64,000 nt of DNA from DASRDR01 sp963812945 [NCBI: uncultured Candidatus Rokubacteria bacterium] (GTDB lineage: Bacteria > Methylomirabilota > Methylomirabilia > Rokubacteriales): positions 2,666,001 to 2,730,000 of the forward strand of contig CAWEXD010000008.1 in the NCBI GenBank assembly GCA_963812945.1. Direction: 5' to 3'. Below the pieces are notes generated by a model. It saw only the letters and a list, made by a program, of their open reading frames with translations, was not told the DNA's origin and did not search any database. The position numbers and the translations under genes are program-made. Below are positions 8,601-16,465 of this stretch, piece by piece (position 1 is the first letter of the stretch; each line of letters begins with the position of its first letter).

Positions 8601-11404
8601 TTGGCCTGGCGCAGCAGGCGCTCCCGCACGAACACACGCACGTGCATGAACTCGTACTTGTCCGGCGTCTTCTCCTGCAGCGTTTCGGGGAACTGCAAGT
8701 AGTAGCCGAAGCTGTCCGCGAAGTCGTCCTGGGGATCGGTCGCGCCGTAGCCCCGGATGAACTTCGCATCCTTGCTGTATCGGTAGTAAGTGAGCCCCCC
8801 GCCCACCGGATAGCGATCGTATCGATAGAAGTGGTCGCCGTACTCCTTCCGCGCGTACTTGTTCTTCTCTGTCCGGTGCGTGTCGAGCGTATCCGCGAGC
8901 TCGCCGAGCTTCTTCTTCTCCTTGTCGTCCTTCCCCAGCGCCGTGATGCCTTGCCGGGTCAGGCGCTCCCACTTCGACAGCGTCGCGAACTCTCGGAACA
9001 CCGGGACATCGAACTGGTCAGCGCGGGTGACGCCATGCTCGTCGGTGTCGTGGAACTGATGGCCGAGCTCGTGCAGCGTGGTGCTCAGTCTGAACCCACC
9101 GTACAGCGTGATCTGACCGGTACTGGACGACGATTCGCCCGCCCACTCGGGATGCTCGGCGCCCCGGAGAAAGGCCTTGAACTTGGGATTTCCCCGCAAG
9201 ATGTCCGGGGGAATCTTCTGCATGATCGGGTCGAACGCCTTCAGGTCGGCCTCGGTCCAGGGCCGGCCGTAGGCGTCGTGGAGGAGCCGGTTGAACTCGA
9301 CGTTGTAGCGCAGCTCGAGCCCGAACTCCGCCTTCTTCTGGGCCAGGAGCCCGTTCAACCGCTTCTCGAACTCCTTGTTGATCTCGGCGATGGCCGCCGG
9401 ATCGCCATTCGGACCTTTCGTCGCCTCGGTCAGTCGACGGTGGTAGTCGAGCAGCTCGCCGGCCACGTCCGCCGCCGCCTCCTCGAGGAGGTGCTTGGCC
9501 TCGGCCGCGGTGCGCTGTCCCCTCCGGACGCTGGCCTTCGCGTCGATCTCGAGGACGGCGCTCACGCGCGTCTTGATCTGCTCGCCGCGCTCCTCGTTGA
9601 CGCCGGCGACGACCGTCTCGTAGCGCCGTCGCGGGTCGCCACTGTCGATGGCGTCGCGCAGCTGGCCGAGCCGGTCCTTCGTGGTGAGGAGATCGAGCTG
9701 GTCGCCCTTCGAGGTGCGCTCCAGCAGGACGACGATCGCCGTCTCCTCGTGCTCGCGTACCCACCACATGGCGATGAACGCATCGAGGAACACGGCCTTC
9801 ACAACCTTGGCATCGATGCTCCTGGATAGCAGCGTGAGGAGGGAGCGGTACTCGTCCCCGTGATAGTCGTCGAGGAGCTGCTCGAAGCGGTCCCGCGTGT
9901 CCAGCTCGAGGAGCGTCGCGTCCAGCTCCAGCTGCTGGACTTCCTTCTCGAGGATCAGGAGGCCCGCCCGCTCGTCGTCCGTGCCGGTCGCCCCGTCGAG
10001 CAGGTGGATCAAGAGCGTGGCGGCTTCCGCGGGCTTGACGACGGTGCGGTCAAAGTCGCTCCGGTCCGTCAGCGCGCGCACCGCGTCGTCGTCGCCCTGG
10101 AGCGCCACCTCGAGCGGCTTCGGCCCCGGCGCCTTCGCGCTCTTCTGCCGCGCGATCCGCGACGGGCCGGGCGTGAGCGCCGGCGCTCGCGCGCCGCCTC
10201 CCTGCTGCACGACATGGGCCAGCTCGTGCGCGAGGAGACGCTGGCCGTCAGCGGTCCGCGGGGAGTACCGGCCGGCGGCGAACACCACGTCGTCGCCTAC
10301 GGTGTAGGCCAGGGCGTCGACCGCCTCCGCGCTCCGGGCGGCCTGGGCGTCCGCGTGGATCCGGACCCGGCTCAGGTCGACGCCCAATCGCGACTCCATG
10401 CGCGCGCGGGTCCCCGCGTCCAGGGGCTGGCCGCTGGTCCGCAGGGTCTCGCCGACGATCGGCGGCACGCTGCTCGGCCCGCCGGGGGCCGCCGCCTTGC
10501 GCTGGACGGTGGGGTCGTCCGGCTTCTTCCTGGTCTCTTCCTCCTTGGGCGCCTCCTGCGTCTCGCCCGTCAGCGTGAACGCCCGGGGCTCGGGGCGGCT
10601 CGCGTCCGGGACGCTCGCCTCGCCCGTGAGAGGCAATGGGGGGCCCAGCCCGACCGACCCCGCCGGCGCGTCGAAGGACAGCGCCGATCCCGCGAGCGCC
10701 CCCCGCCGGGAGCTCATCCAGGCCTCCAGCATCCGGCGCTCGCGGTCTCGCTCTTCCGGGCTCTTCAAGCCCTCGCGGAACGCCTCCTGCTCGCGGGCCA
10801 GCCTTGCCGTCTCCGCGCGGTACGCCTCGCTCTTCGACACTGCGGGCTTCTTCTCGCCCCCGCCGCCGAGCGGCAGCGAGAAGGTCGCCATCACCTTGGT
10901 CGGTCGGTCCACCGGCCCCTCATACGTGATCTTCATCCGGAGACCCGGCCTGATCGCGTCGAGCGGGATCTCGGGGATGCCGACCGGCAGCTCCCGATGG
11001 GTCACGGCCAGCGCGGTGACAGCACCCGCCACCGCAGTGCCGGTGATGACCTTGCCGGGCAGCGTCGAGATGAAGGACTCGCCCAGCTCCTTGGCCTTCT
11101 CGACGATCTCCCGGCCCGGGGCCGTCTTGAGAAATGCCTCCCCGGCCTTTTGCGCCGCCTCCTTGTACTTCTCGTCGTCACTCTTCTGTCCGGGCGGCTT
11201 CTCCTCGCGCTGGAGCAGCGGGATGGCGCCCAGGCTGATCGCGGGAGCGCCGGCGGATCCGGCGAGCGCCGCGTCCGCCACGCGATCCGCCTCGCGCTCG
11301 TGCGCGTCGCCGGGTTCGCTGAATGCCGGGGCCGCGTCATGGCGAGCGCGGTCCGGCAGCGTCGCCGAGCGCCCCTTCGCGGCCACGCTCACTCGCTCGC
11401 CCAC
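5615..11404 (-). CDS. Giant eCIS cargo/effector with two DUF4157 modules, HELGH zincin, His/Cys caspase-like region and C2-like tail
   Basis: 1929 residues, by far the largest gene of the operon. Order of parts: residues 1-60 leader with a HEREADRVAD motif; about 320-402 a complete DUF4157 (eCIS core) domain with HELAH at 393-397; about 700-910 a second zincin-type region with HELGH at 778-782 and an acidic DDFADSFGYY segment near 893-902 that could give the third metal ligand; helical region to about 1200; about 1227-1308 a second complete DUF4157 domain with HELTH at 1298-1302; Ala/Pro linker with another SEQEAERV motif near 1397; about 1443-1600 a region with VSH (His1510) and KGCNIG (Cys1566) after hydrophobic strands, as in clan CD (caspase-like, C80/DUF4347-like) peptidases; about 1825-1905 a C2-like Ca-binding-type domain (VFDEDL). 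DUF4157 marks eCIS-loaded toxins. The start is GTG 11404; an in-frame GTG at 11392 would give a GTGA overlap like the other junctions. Protease activities are inferred from motifs only. Confidence 0.82.
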   Translation of the reverse strand: MGERVSVAAKGRSATLPDRARHDAAPAFSEPGDAHEREADRVADAALAGSAGAPAISLGAIPLLQREEKPPGQKSDDEKYKEAAQKAGEAFLKTAPGREIVEKAKELGESFISTLPGKVITGTAVAGAVTALAVTHRELPVGIPEIPLDAIRPGLRMKITYEGPVDRPTKVMATFSLPLGGGGEKKPAVSKSEAYRAETARLAREQEAFREGLKSPEERDRERRMLEAWMSSRRGALAGSALSFDAPAGSVGLGPPLPLTGEASVPDASRPEPRAFTLTGETQEAPKEEETRKKPDDPTVQRKAAAPGGPSSVPPIVGETLRTSGQPLDAGTRARMESRLGVDLSRVRIHADAQAARSAEAVDALAYTVGDDVVFAAGRYSPRTADGQRLLAHELAHVVQQGGGARAPALTPGPSRIARQKSAKAPGPKPLEVALQGDDDAVRALTDRSDFDRTVVKPAEAATLLIHLLDGATGTDDERAGLLILEKEVQQLELDATLLELDTRDRFEQLLDDYHGDEYRSLLTLLSRSIDAKVVKAVFLDAFIAMWWVREHEETAIVVLLERTSKGDQLDLLTTKDRLGQLRDAIDSGDPRRRYETVVAGVNEERGEQIKTRVSAVLEIDAKASVRRGQRTAAEAKHLLEEAAADVAGELLDYHRRLTEATKGPNGDPAAIAEINKEFEKRLNGLLAQKKAEFGLELRYNVEFNRLLHDAYGRPWTEADLKAFDPIMQKIPPDILRGNPKFKAFLRGAEHPEWAGESSSSTGQITLYGGFRLSTTLHELGHQFHDTDEHGVTRADQFDVPVFREFATLSKWERLTRQGITALGKDDKEKKKLGELADTLDTHRTEKNKYARKEYGDHFYRYDRYPVGGGLTYYRYSKDAKFIRGYGATDPQDDFADSFGYYLQFPETLQEKTPDKYEFMHVRVFVRERLLRQANPLLKRFDERVAETLRFTWPELDQALRLAHTMPLRAELDQALRRQRARAEREARRTVADKPKAIPSTAVAEQLAAPFLDRLEKLLAVLRRVARAADRVQFRFDREQMFSSIDPNLTGIHREVGQRLVARCRTDLLALASAPARRAASGQAVDANSWPEMDALEARYETAFQIIPPYLPILREANNLESRFMAFKLNLHIRFKASKKLPDIARRLTTLRDQVLLPEIEAWRAGVIDRIRNGTPFDRKQVTDPATILRRIQKQAEADVVRIAAGRRAVNDGQPTGEPEAVQGAVDSPGQPLESGTRELMEARFGQDFAGVRVHTGPQAAAGAKALNAEAFTVGQDIVFADSAFEPGTAEGQRLVAHELTHVVQQEGATGEPAPEERRDQTPPPLSFEELDLPQTEDANEDAPQAIAPVASAPEGADTAPAEPIGAAPADGEGGVAAAPADGAPASPLVVPPSHPSEQEAERVSRTLFAPDADRLPPSAPVTQRSRRARIQRQRAQQQDQPRGIDVVFIMGVDRNPRRNPFYREAVKYFKAAMPNATLVNDDKHRSLESVFDYLRDRGELVANLYLVSHANEDGTLSFKLRQSDRNADPHVQYGDLTTALSKDAGLFQLPKGVIDRNTRISVKGCNIGRSTRMLDALDQAFGGEGTVVAPTHKQVFGTKSVGRGTDRKVERYEALDVYYIEYKGNQRISPADQQAAFIAKYSELPEAQWQKWVPVDRRGRGGAPRRLISIPYTFRYRVNVKNKESKRMAEQEALPEAVAWGEANIGRADMFEWRIASTAPTGDGWLVTAVAEKTNYVVDRILVDAAGKRLQPPETDPKYFGVSTYGDDAKKAAAGGAQDTAALMAELAGLAKALSDTPEGPERDEKVGRKREIETLLASRSATVDVNVVKTEDWLGADEVYVAVSGGSQAFKSPVKKLNDGQSDAYTVPLTALMPFDKPVKLEVFDEDLGWFFDRDDLIVTMDWSPPFEEATSKESLDEADYRVGAHL

Positions 11405-11652
11405 GCCCCAAGCCCCCGGTAGACGGCCGCCGCGATCTGCCCGCCCGTCGACTCCGGCCGGGCGGTCGCGCCCGTGTCGAACGAGCCCGCCGCGAGTCGG
11501 TCCGCCGCCCCGCCTTCCGCCAGCGCGGGCGGCACGCCGCTCTCCCGGAAGAGGCGCCCCAGCTCGACCCGGACCGCCTCTCCGATGCGCGCACGGTCGC
11601 CGGGCGCGAAGCCGTGCAGGACCAGCTCCTCGATGTGGACGTGGAGGTTCAT
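11389..11652 (-). CDS. Small conserved eCIS protein of unknown function
   Basis: 87-residue protein beginning MNLHVHIEELVLHGFAPGDR. Small proteins of this kind commonly sit between the AAA ATPase and the DUF4157 gene in injection-system clusters; I do not know a function. It has an amphipathic helix (residues about 20-38, GEAVRVELGRLF) and a disordered Gly/Ala/Thr-rich middle. The ATG at 11652 overlaps the ATPase stop (ATGA), which decides the start over an in-frame ATG 20 codons upstream. Its end overlaps the cargo gene by 4 or 16 bases depending on the cargo start, suggesting coupled translation; a role as cargo adaptor or chaperone is possible but only guesswork. Confidence 0.75.
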   Translation of the reverse strand: MNLHVHIEELVLHGFAPGDRARIGEAVRVELGRLFRESGVPPALAEGGAADRLAAGSFDTGATARPESTGGQIAAAVYRGLGAWASE

Positions 11653-13562
11653 GGCCCGGTCACCCAGCCGGCCACCTCGGCCTCGCTCAAGGGCTTCTCC
11701 AGCTTCGCGCACTCCGTACGAGTGGCCCGCAGGAGGTGTTTCATCTGCACGGCCTCGGCCGCATCGGCCGCAAGGAAGGCCGCGTTCACGGCGATGTTCC
11801 GGATGTAACCGCCCGGCATGGTGAGCCGCGCGAGCTGGTCGAACCGGAGGCCCGACGTCGGCACGGCCGAGGGGAACACCTGCCGCCAGATCTCGGTCCG
11901 CTGGGTCGCGTCGGGAAACGGAAAGGCCACGATGAACCGGATGCGCCGCACGAATGCCGGGTCGAGCGCGTGCTTCATGTTGCTGGTGAGGATGGCCAGC
12001 CCGCGGTAGGTCTCCATCCGTTGCAGGAGGTAGCTCACCTCGATGTTGGCGTACCGGTCGTGGCTGTCCTTCACCTCGCTGCGCTTGCCGAACAGGGCAT
12101 CCGCCTCATCGAAGAGCAGGATGGCGCCGCCACCCTCGGCCGCGTCGAACACCCGCCGGACGTTCTTCTCCGTCTCCCCGATGTACTTGCTCACCAGCTG
12201 GCTGAGGTCGATCCGGTAGAGATCGAGCTCGAGGTCGCTCGCCAGGACCTCGGCGGCCATGGTCTTGCCCGTCCCGCTCGCCCCGGCGAAGAGGGCGCTG
12301 ATCCCGAGTCCGCGCCGGCTCTTCCGCCCGAGCCCCCAGGTCTCGTAGACAGTCGTGCGATGCCGCACCTGCGCCGCGATCTCGCGAAGCGTTTCCCGCT
12401 GCGCCGGGGGGAGCACGATGTCGTCCCACGTGGCGGCCGGCTCGATCCGTTGCGCCAGATCGTCCAGCGAGCCTCGCGACAGCACCCGCGCCGCGTGCCA
12501 GAGCTTCGCGGCGACCCCGTTCCGGCCCGAGCCGAGCGATTCGGCGGGGCCGTCGGCTCCGTGGCCGTCAGCCGATCGGCTAATCATCCGGGCGCTGAGA
12601 TCGAACTGGGCGGAGAGGGCGTGGACGGCCCCGTTCGCGTCCGCGCCAGCGTCCGCCAGGGCCCGCCGCCAGAGCGCTCGCTGCTCGTCCGCGGTCGGCT
12701 TCTCGACCTCGACGGTGAGCGTCGGCCGTGAGCTCTCCCCTCCTCCGCCGCGGGCCGAGAGCAGGACCCCGCACCGGGCGCGCTCGGCGAGCTTGCGGGC
12801 CGCCGCCCGGTCCCCGTCGATCTCGTCCACCTCCAGGAGAAGCGCCGCGCGCAGCAGCGCTGCCTCGCGCTCCCAGAGGCGTAGGAGCGACGCGAGATCG
12901 GCGGCGGAGGTCGGGAGGTCCGACGCCGGGAGCGCGTAGAGACGCATGTCCAGTCGCGCGCAGGCCGCGGCCGCGACGGCGCGCTTGTCCGGGCGGGAGG
13001 CTCCAATGAGCTCTACCACGGGCAGCTGCGCGGCATCGCCGGCGGCGCGCCACGCCAGCGCGATCCGCTCCGCCAGCCTCACGTGCGAGGGTGTCAGCGC
13101 GTCGGCGTCGGCCACCGGCGTCAGCGTGGGGACCAGGCGCGCGTCCAGCTCCTGGAGGCCGAGCAGGTAGTGGAGGACCCGTTCGTCGATCCGCAGGCCG
13201 GCCCGGATCAGCGGACCGCCCGGCTGGACGTCGATCAGGCGCCAGTGCCGGAGCGGGGCGGCCGGCGAGAGCGCCGCCCAGTGCGCGTCCGGTAGCTTGG
13301 CCAGCGCCAGCGCGACGGTCGGCTGCCCGACCGCCTCGGCGAACCCGCTGTCGAGCTCCACACCGGCGCACAAGAGGAGCACGTCTCGCTCGAACGCCGA
13401 CAGGCCGAAGAGCCGACACAGCCGGTCCAGGGCCCTGGCCGAGGACTGCGGCGCCTCCGGCGCCCCGGTGCCGCGAATCGCGGCGGCGACCCGCACCAGC
13501 TCCGCCGCCATGCCTTGCAGGTTCGCGTCCAGCCACGCCCGGCGCCGAGCCTCCGTGGTCAT
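11649..13562 (-). CDS. AAA+ ATPase of the injection system (Afp15/Pvc15-like)
   Basis: 637-residue ATPase. The C-terminal half is a clear AAA+ module: Walker A GASGTGKT at 427-434, Walker B ILLFDEAD at 481-488, a KYIGETEKN pore/linker segment near 459, then ILTSNMKHALDPAFVRRIRF with the arginine-finger region. The N-terminal half (about 40-330) is a degenerate second ATPase-like region with a vestigial P-loop (ELIGASRPDKRAV near 184). ATPases of this type are required for assembly or cargo loading of eCIS particles. Start ATG 13562 overlaps the DUF4255 stop as ATGA; the frame is open further upstream but only as a shadow of that gene. Confidence 0.92.
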   Translation of the reverse strand: MTTEARRRAWLDANLQGMAAELVRVAAAIRGTGAPEAPQSSARALDRLCRLFGLSAFERDVLLLCAGVELDSGFAEAVGQPTVALALAKLPDAHWAALSPAAPLRHWRLIDVQPGGPLIRAGLRIDERVLHYLLGLQELDARLVPTLTPVADADALTPSHVRLAERIALAWRAAGDAAQLPVVELIGASRPDKRAVAAAACARLDMRLYALPASDLPTSAADLASLLRLWEREAALLRAALLLEVDEIDGDRAAARKLAERARCGVLLSARGGGGESSRPTLTVEVEKPTADEQRALWRRALADAGADANGAVHALSAQFDLSARMISRSADGHGADGPAESLGSGRNGVAAKLWHAARVLSRGSLDDLAQRIEPAATWDDIVLPPAQRETLREIAAQVRHRTTVYETWGLGRKSRRGLGISALFAGASGTGKTMAAEVLASDLELDLYRIDLSQLVSKYIGETEKNVRRVFDAAEGGGAILLFDEADALFGKRSEVKDSHDRYANIEVSYLLQRMETYRGLAILTSNMKHALDPAFVRRIRFIVAFPFPDATQRTEIWRQVFPSAVPTSGLRFDQLARLTMPGGYIRNIAVNAAFLAADAAEAVQMKHLLRATRTECAKLEKPLSEAEVAGWVTGP

Positions 13563-14923
13563 ATCGCGATCGCCGGGGACGCGAACGCGCCGGAGCCATC
13601 CACCCCGAGCGGACTCTCCGCCCCGTCCACCTGCGCCCGAAGGAGATAGCTCCCGGGAGCGACGAAGCTCACGGGAAACACGATGGTGGCGGTATCGGGC
13701 TGGCTGGGCGGCACGATTCCGTTGTCCGGCGGGGCGGCGAAGCTGTAGGACCGCGCGGGGCGCGAGGGCGGCGCCGGGAGCTCGTTGAGAAGCAGCAGAA
13801 CCCGCTGGCCGCGGCCCACCCGCGGCGCGAAGTTCACGGTGACGTCCGCCGACTGGAGCGTGACGCCGTCCACCACGACGGGCGCGCCGTTCCGGAGGGT
13901 GGGCGTGACGCCGGCCACGGACGGCGCCGCCACGGCCGGCGCCCCGATCGACGGGTGCAGCACGAACGCGCCCACGTTGGACTCGAATCCGCGATGCGGC
14001 TCGTCCGGGGAGGTCGTGCCCAGATCGAGCCGATGCACGACCTGGGCGCTCTGGACCCCGGCCTGGAGACCCGCCGGGACCGAGACCGTGATGAGGGCAT
14101 CGCTCACGTCGCCGACGGCCGGGGTCAGCTCCGCGTCGCCGATGCGCACGCGCGTGACCCCGCCCCGCAGCTGAGAGCCGCGGATCGCCAGCGCGCTGCC
14201 CTCGACGATCCAGTCGTCCGCGCCGCTCTGCGCCTCGATCGCGTCGATCACCGGCCGGCGCCACGTGACGGCCTTGAGGTTGGCCACGCGCACCGGGAGC
14301 GCGCTCTTCCGGCTGCGCTTGCTCTCGATCAGGACGACCGACGCCTGGTACACCGCCGACGGCCGATAGTGCGCCTGCAGCGCCGTCCACAGGCGTGACA
14401 TCTCCTCGGTGCTGAGGCTCTGCGGCGTGATCTTGATCTGCTCGATCTGATCCGCCAGCTCGGCGGCGACCAGCGAGCGCTGAGCGGGCGGCAGCACGCT
14501 GCCGGTCACGGGTGGAGGCGCGCCCAGCGCGAGACGGATGGCGTCGCGCGCGAGCACCGGAGTCTCGTGCAACGTGTGCATGGCATAGCCCAGCAGGATC
14601 TCGCCGTGAAACTCCTGCTCGCCGTAGGCGGTCAGGAGGTAGTGGAGATCGAGCGCCAGCGGCGGGTTCGCGACGCGATCGCCGCGCGCGTCCCGGGACG
14701 GCAGCCCGACGTTGCGCCACCCCTGATTCGGCGTGACCTGGTAGAGGAACAGGTTCAGCTGGCTCTTCTCCCGGTTCTCTCCGATGTCGATGCGGTCCGG
14801 CGGGAGCGCGGTGACCGACACGTTCCCGCCGATCGTGCCGGTCATGTCCTGATCGATGAGCCCGTTGTTGAGCAGGTCGCGCAGCACCGCGGTGACGGCG
14901 CCGAGCGCCAGGGCGTTGCTCAC
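13559..14923 (-). CDS. DUF4255 / Pvc16-family tail terminator (cap) protein
   Basis: 454-residue protein. The first 190 or so residues are a DUF4255 (Pvc16 N-terminal) domain, with LRDLLNNGLIDQDM, VTALPPDRIDIGE, LNLFLYQVTPNQGWRN and LALDLHYLLTAYG in family order. The family caps the distal end of the tube and sheath in Afp/PVC particles. The remainder is beta-rich with an IPT/TIG-like Ig segment (VEGSALAIRGSQLRGGVTRVRIG) followed by further Ig-like strands, making this longer than the minimal cap and perhaps surface exposed. Start is GTG 14923. A 106-base gap with a decamer array separates it from the preceding gene. Confidence 0.9.
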   Translation of the reverse strand: MSNALALGAVTAVLRDLLNNGLIDQDMTGTIGGNVSVTALPPDRIDIGENREKSQLNLFLYQVTPNQGWRNVGLPSRDARGDRVANPPLALDLHYLLTAYGEQEFHGEILLGYAMHTLHETPVLARDAIRLALGAPPPVTGSVLPPAQRSLVAAELADQIEQIKITPQSLSTEEMSRLWTALQAHYRPSAVYQASVVLIESKRSRKSALPVRVANLKAVTWRRPVIDAIEAQSGADDWIVEGSALAIRGSQLRGGVTRVRIGDAELTPAVGDVSDALITVSVPAGLQAGVQSAQVVHRLDLGTTSPDEPHRGFESNVGAFVLHPSIGAPAVAAPSVAGVTPTLRNGAPVVVDGVTLQSADVTVNFAPRVGRGQRVLLLLNELPAPPSRPARSYSFAAPPDNGIVPPSQPDTATIVFPVSFVAPGSYLLRAQVDGAESPLGVDGSGAFASPAIAI

Positions 14924-14980
14924 CGGGGCACCCTCGCTCCGCGGGAGTTGAGCGGACGGGCTTCATCGGACGGCCTTCGG

Positions 14981-15028
14981 CCTGTGGCGGCGTGTGGTGG
15001 CCTGTGGCGGCCTGTGGCGGCCTGTGGG
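14981..15028. repeat. Tandem decamer array (CCTGTGGCGG, about 4.8 copies)
   Basis: On the plus strand five consecutive decamers read CCTGTGGCGG, CGTGTGGTGG, CCTGTGGCGG, CCTGTGGCGG, CCTGTGGG. It lies in the only sizeable untranslated gap inside the injection-system operon, just upstream of the DUF4255 gene. The first unit is continuous with GGACGGCCTTCGGCCTGTGG (14968-14987), whose reverse complement is also the first 20 bases of the intergenic repeats near 36962 and 59663. A 10-bp period is not a multiple of three, but the array is non-coding, so copy-number change would alter spacer length or mRNA structure, not a frame. Confidence 0.85.
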
Positions 15029-15029
15029 C

Positions 15030-15719
15030 TCATCGGCGACCTCCGCTTCGCCCGCGCAGGTAGTCCTCGAGGGACAGCGTCTCGGCGGAGGCGGTCGGAC
15101 GGAGTGGCGGCGCGGGCGGCGTCATGACCGCGCGTACGTCGACCCGGCCGATCGTGACGTGGATCGTCGGCCCGCCGCGGGCCTCCCGTGTGTCCCGCTC
15201 GGCGTGGACGGACCTGGGGGGAGGCGCGGGCGGCCGCAGAACCGGACGCGCGGACGCGGCGGGTGGGGCCGCCGACCGCCCCTCTCGGCCCTCCCCGGTG
15301 GAGGGCACGGCGATGGAGCCGGGTCCGTCGGACGCCGAACGGCTGTCCGGAGGCGCCGTGGGCTCATCCTCGGCGAGGCGCGACCGGCTCGCGCGCGCGC
15401 CGGGCACGGCGCCGGAGACCGGGGCGTGAGCGGTGGCGGAGTCCGCGCCGAGCGTCGCCCGGACCGCGCCCGGGCGAGCGCCTGCGCCCTCGGGCAGCTC
15501 GCCCCGCTCCTGGGATTGGGGAGCCATCCACACGGGACGCGAGGCGACGGCAGCCCGCGACTCGGCATGACGGGGCGCCTCGGCGTCCCACTCCACCTCC
15601 CGGAGCGTCGCCGCGACCGAGACGGGCTCGAAGCGGGACGGAAGGCGAGGCTCGAGGATCGGCAGTGGCGCCGGGGCGTCCGCCCGATGCCGTGCGATGA
15701 GCCGCGTCAGGAACGTCAT
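15030..15719 (-). CDS. Pro/Ala/Arg-rich eCIS protein with conserved C-terminal tail, unknown function
   Basis: 229 residues. The middle 150 are low-complexity Pro/Ala/Ser/Arg and probably disordered. Both ends look conserved: N-terminal MTFLTRLIARHRAD and C-terminal TIHVTIGRVDVRA followed by SLEDYLRGR. The C-terminal strand plus short helix is a pattern I recognise from small proteins in phage-tail-like clusters next to the gp26-like gene; no function is known to me. Start ATG 15719 overlaps the upstream stop (ATGA). The disordered linker between two short conserved ends would suit a tether or assembly factor, which is inference. Confidence 0.72.
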   Translation of the reverse strand: MTFLTRLIARHRADAPAPLPILEPRLPSRFEPVSVAATLREVEWDAEAPRHAESRAAVASRPVWMAPQSQERGELPEGAGARPGAVRATLGADSATAHAPVSGAVPGARASRSRLAEDEPTAPPDSRSASDGPGSIAVPSTGEGREGRSAAPPAASARPVLRPPAPPPRSVHAERDTREARGGPTIHVTIGRVDVRAVMTPPAPPLRPTASAETLSLEDYLRGRSGGRR

Positions 15720-16462
15720 CACGCCTCCGCGATCATCGACACGTAGCGCCGGCGGCGGGCCGCGCTCATCGAGAGAATCTCGCTCTGGGCCCACCCGTAC
15801 GCGGACGCGAGCGCATGGACCTCCTCCAGCACCCGCTTCGCCCACGCGTCGATCTCGCGCCACAGGAATTCCGCCACGTCGAACACCGCCCGCCACTGGC
15901 GCCCGCATCCGGGACAGGCCATGGCCATCTCCACGTCGGCCTGCGGATCCGCGGCGCTCATCGCGTCCGCGATGGCGTCCGCGACCGCGTCGGGCAGCTC
16001 GTCCGCGCCCACCCGACGCGAGCCGCACCGCGCCTCGACCGTGCACCGGGCGATCACCGCCCGCTCCCTCGCGGCCGTGCCGTCCATCGCCTCGACGTCC
16101 ATCAAGTCGGCGCTGTTCACGACCCGCGCCCGAACCGCGTAGTCGCCGCTCTGGACCAGAAAGGCGGCGTCACCCGGCTCCGCGGCCCGGATGCTTCCCA
16201 CCGTGAACCCGAGCTCGAACCGCTCGTCGCAGCCCGGGCACTGGGCGAGCGCGGCGATCGGAGACCCGAAGAGGCCCTCGCGCAGCGACAGGAGCTCGGC
16301 ATCCCGGCGGCCGATCGGCATCTCCGCGAGATCCCGCTGGGAGGCCCGTGGCCGAGCGGCCGCCAGCAGCGCGAGCGCGCGCTGTACCGGCGGCAGGAGC
16401 TGCCCGGCCTCCCAGATGTCGAGCAGCTCCGCCGCGGACGGGACCGCCCTCGAAACCGTCAC
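15719..16462 (-). CDS. gp26-like baseplate protein with two CPGC zinc-ribbon knuckles
   Basis: 247-residue protein resembling the T4-type baseplate family found in injection-system clusters. Two CPxC knuckles are visible, CPGC near residue 94 and CPGC near residue 182, each likely half of a zinc-binding site. Further Cys residues lie between them (RCTVEARCGS). The C-terminal FLWREIDAWAKRVLEEVHALASAYGWAQSEILSMS-type helical segment with a following RRRRY is typical of these proteins. Start is the GTG at 16462, three bases after the tube gene stop. Confidence 0.8.
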   Translation of the reverse strand: MTVSRAVPSAAELLDIWEAGQLLPPVQRALALLAAARPRASQRDLAEMPIGRRDAELLSLREGLFGSPIAALAQCPGCDERFELGFTVGSIRAAEPGDAAFLVQSGDYAVRARVVNSADLMDVEAMDGTAARERAVIARCTVEARCGSRRVGADELPDAVADAIADAMSAADPQADVEMAMACPGCGRQWRAVFDVAEFLWREIDAWAKRVLEEVHALASAYGWAQSEILSMSAARRRRYVSMIAEA

Positions 16463-16465
16463 CTC

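Noticed and set aside
5621-9829. A 1402-codon open frame on the plus strand opposite the DUF4157 cargo gene
   Set aside because: Antisense frame typical of very GC-rich codon usage; composition is Arg/Leu/Val-rich without any recognisable domain, and the minus-strand gene has clear motifs.
11649-14966. A single 1105-codon frame covering the AAA ATPase and the region upstream
   Set aside because: The first 467 codons are an out-of-frame shadow of the DUF4255 gene; the ATPase starts at the ATGA overlap at 13562.
14981-15028. Decamer array considered as a CRISPR
   Set aside because: Units are 10 bases with no spacers and no cas genes nearby.
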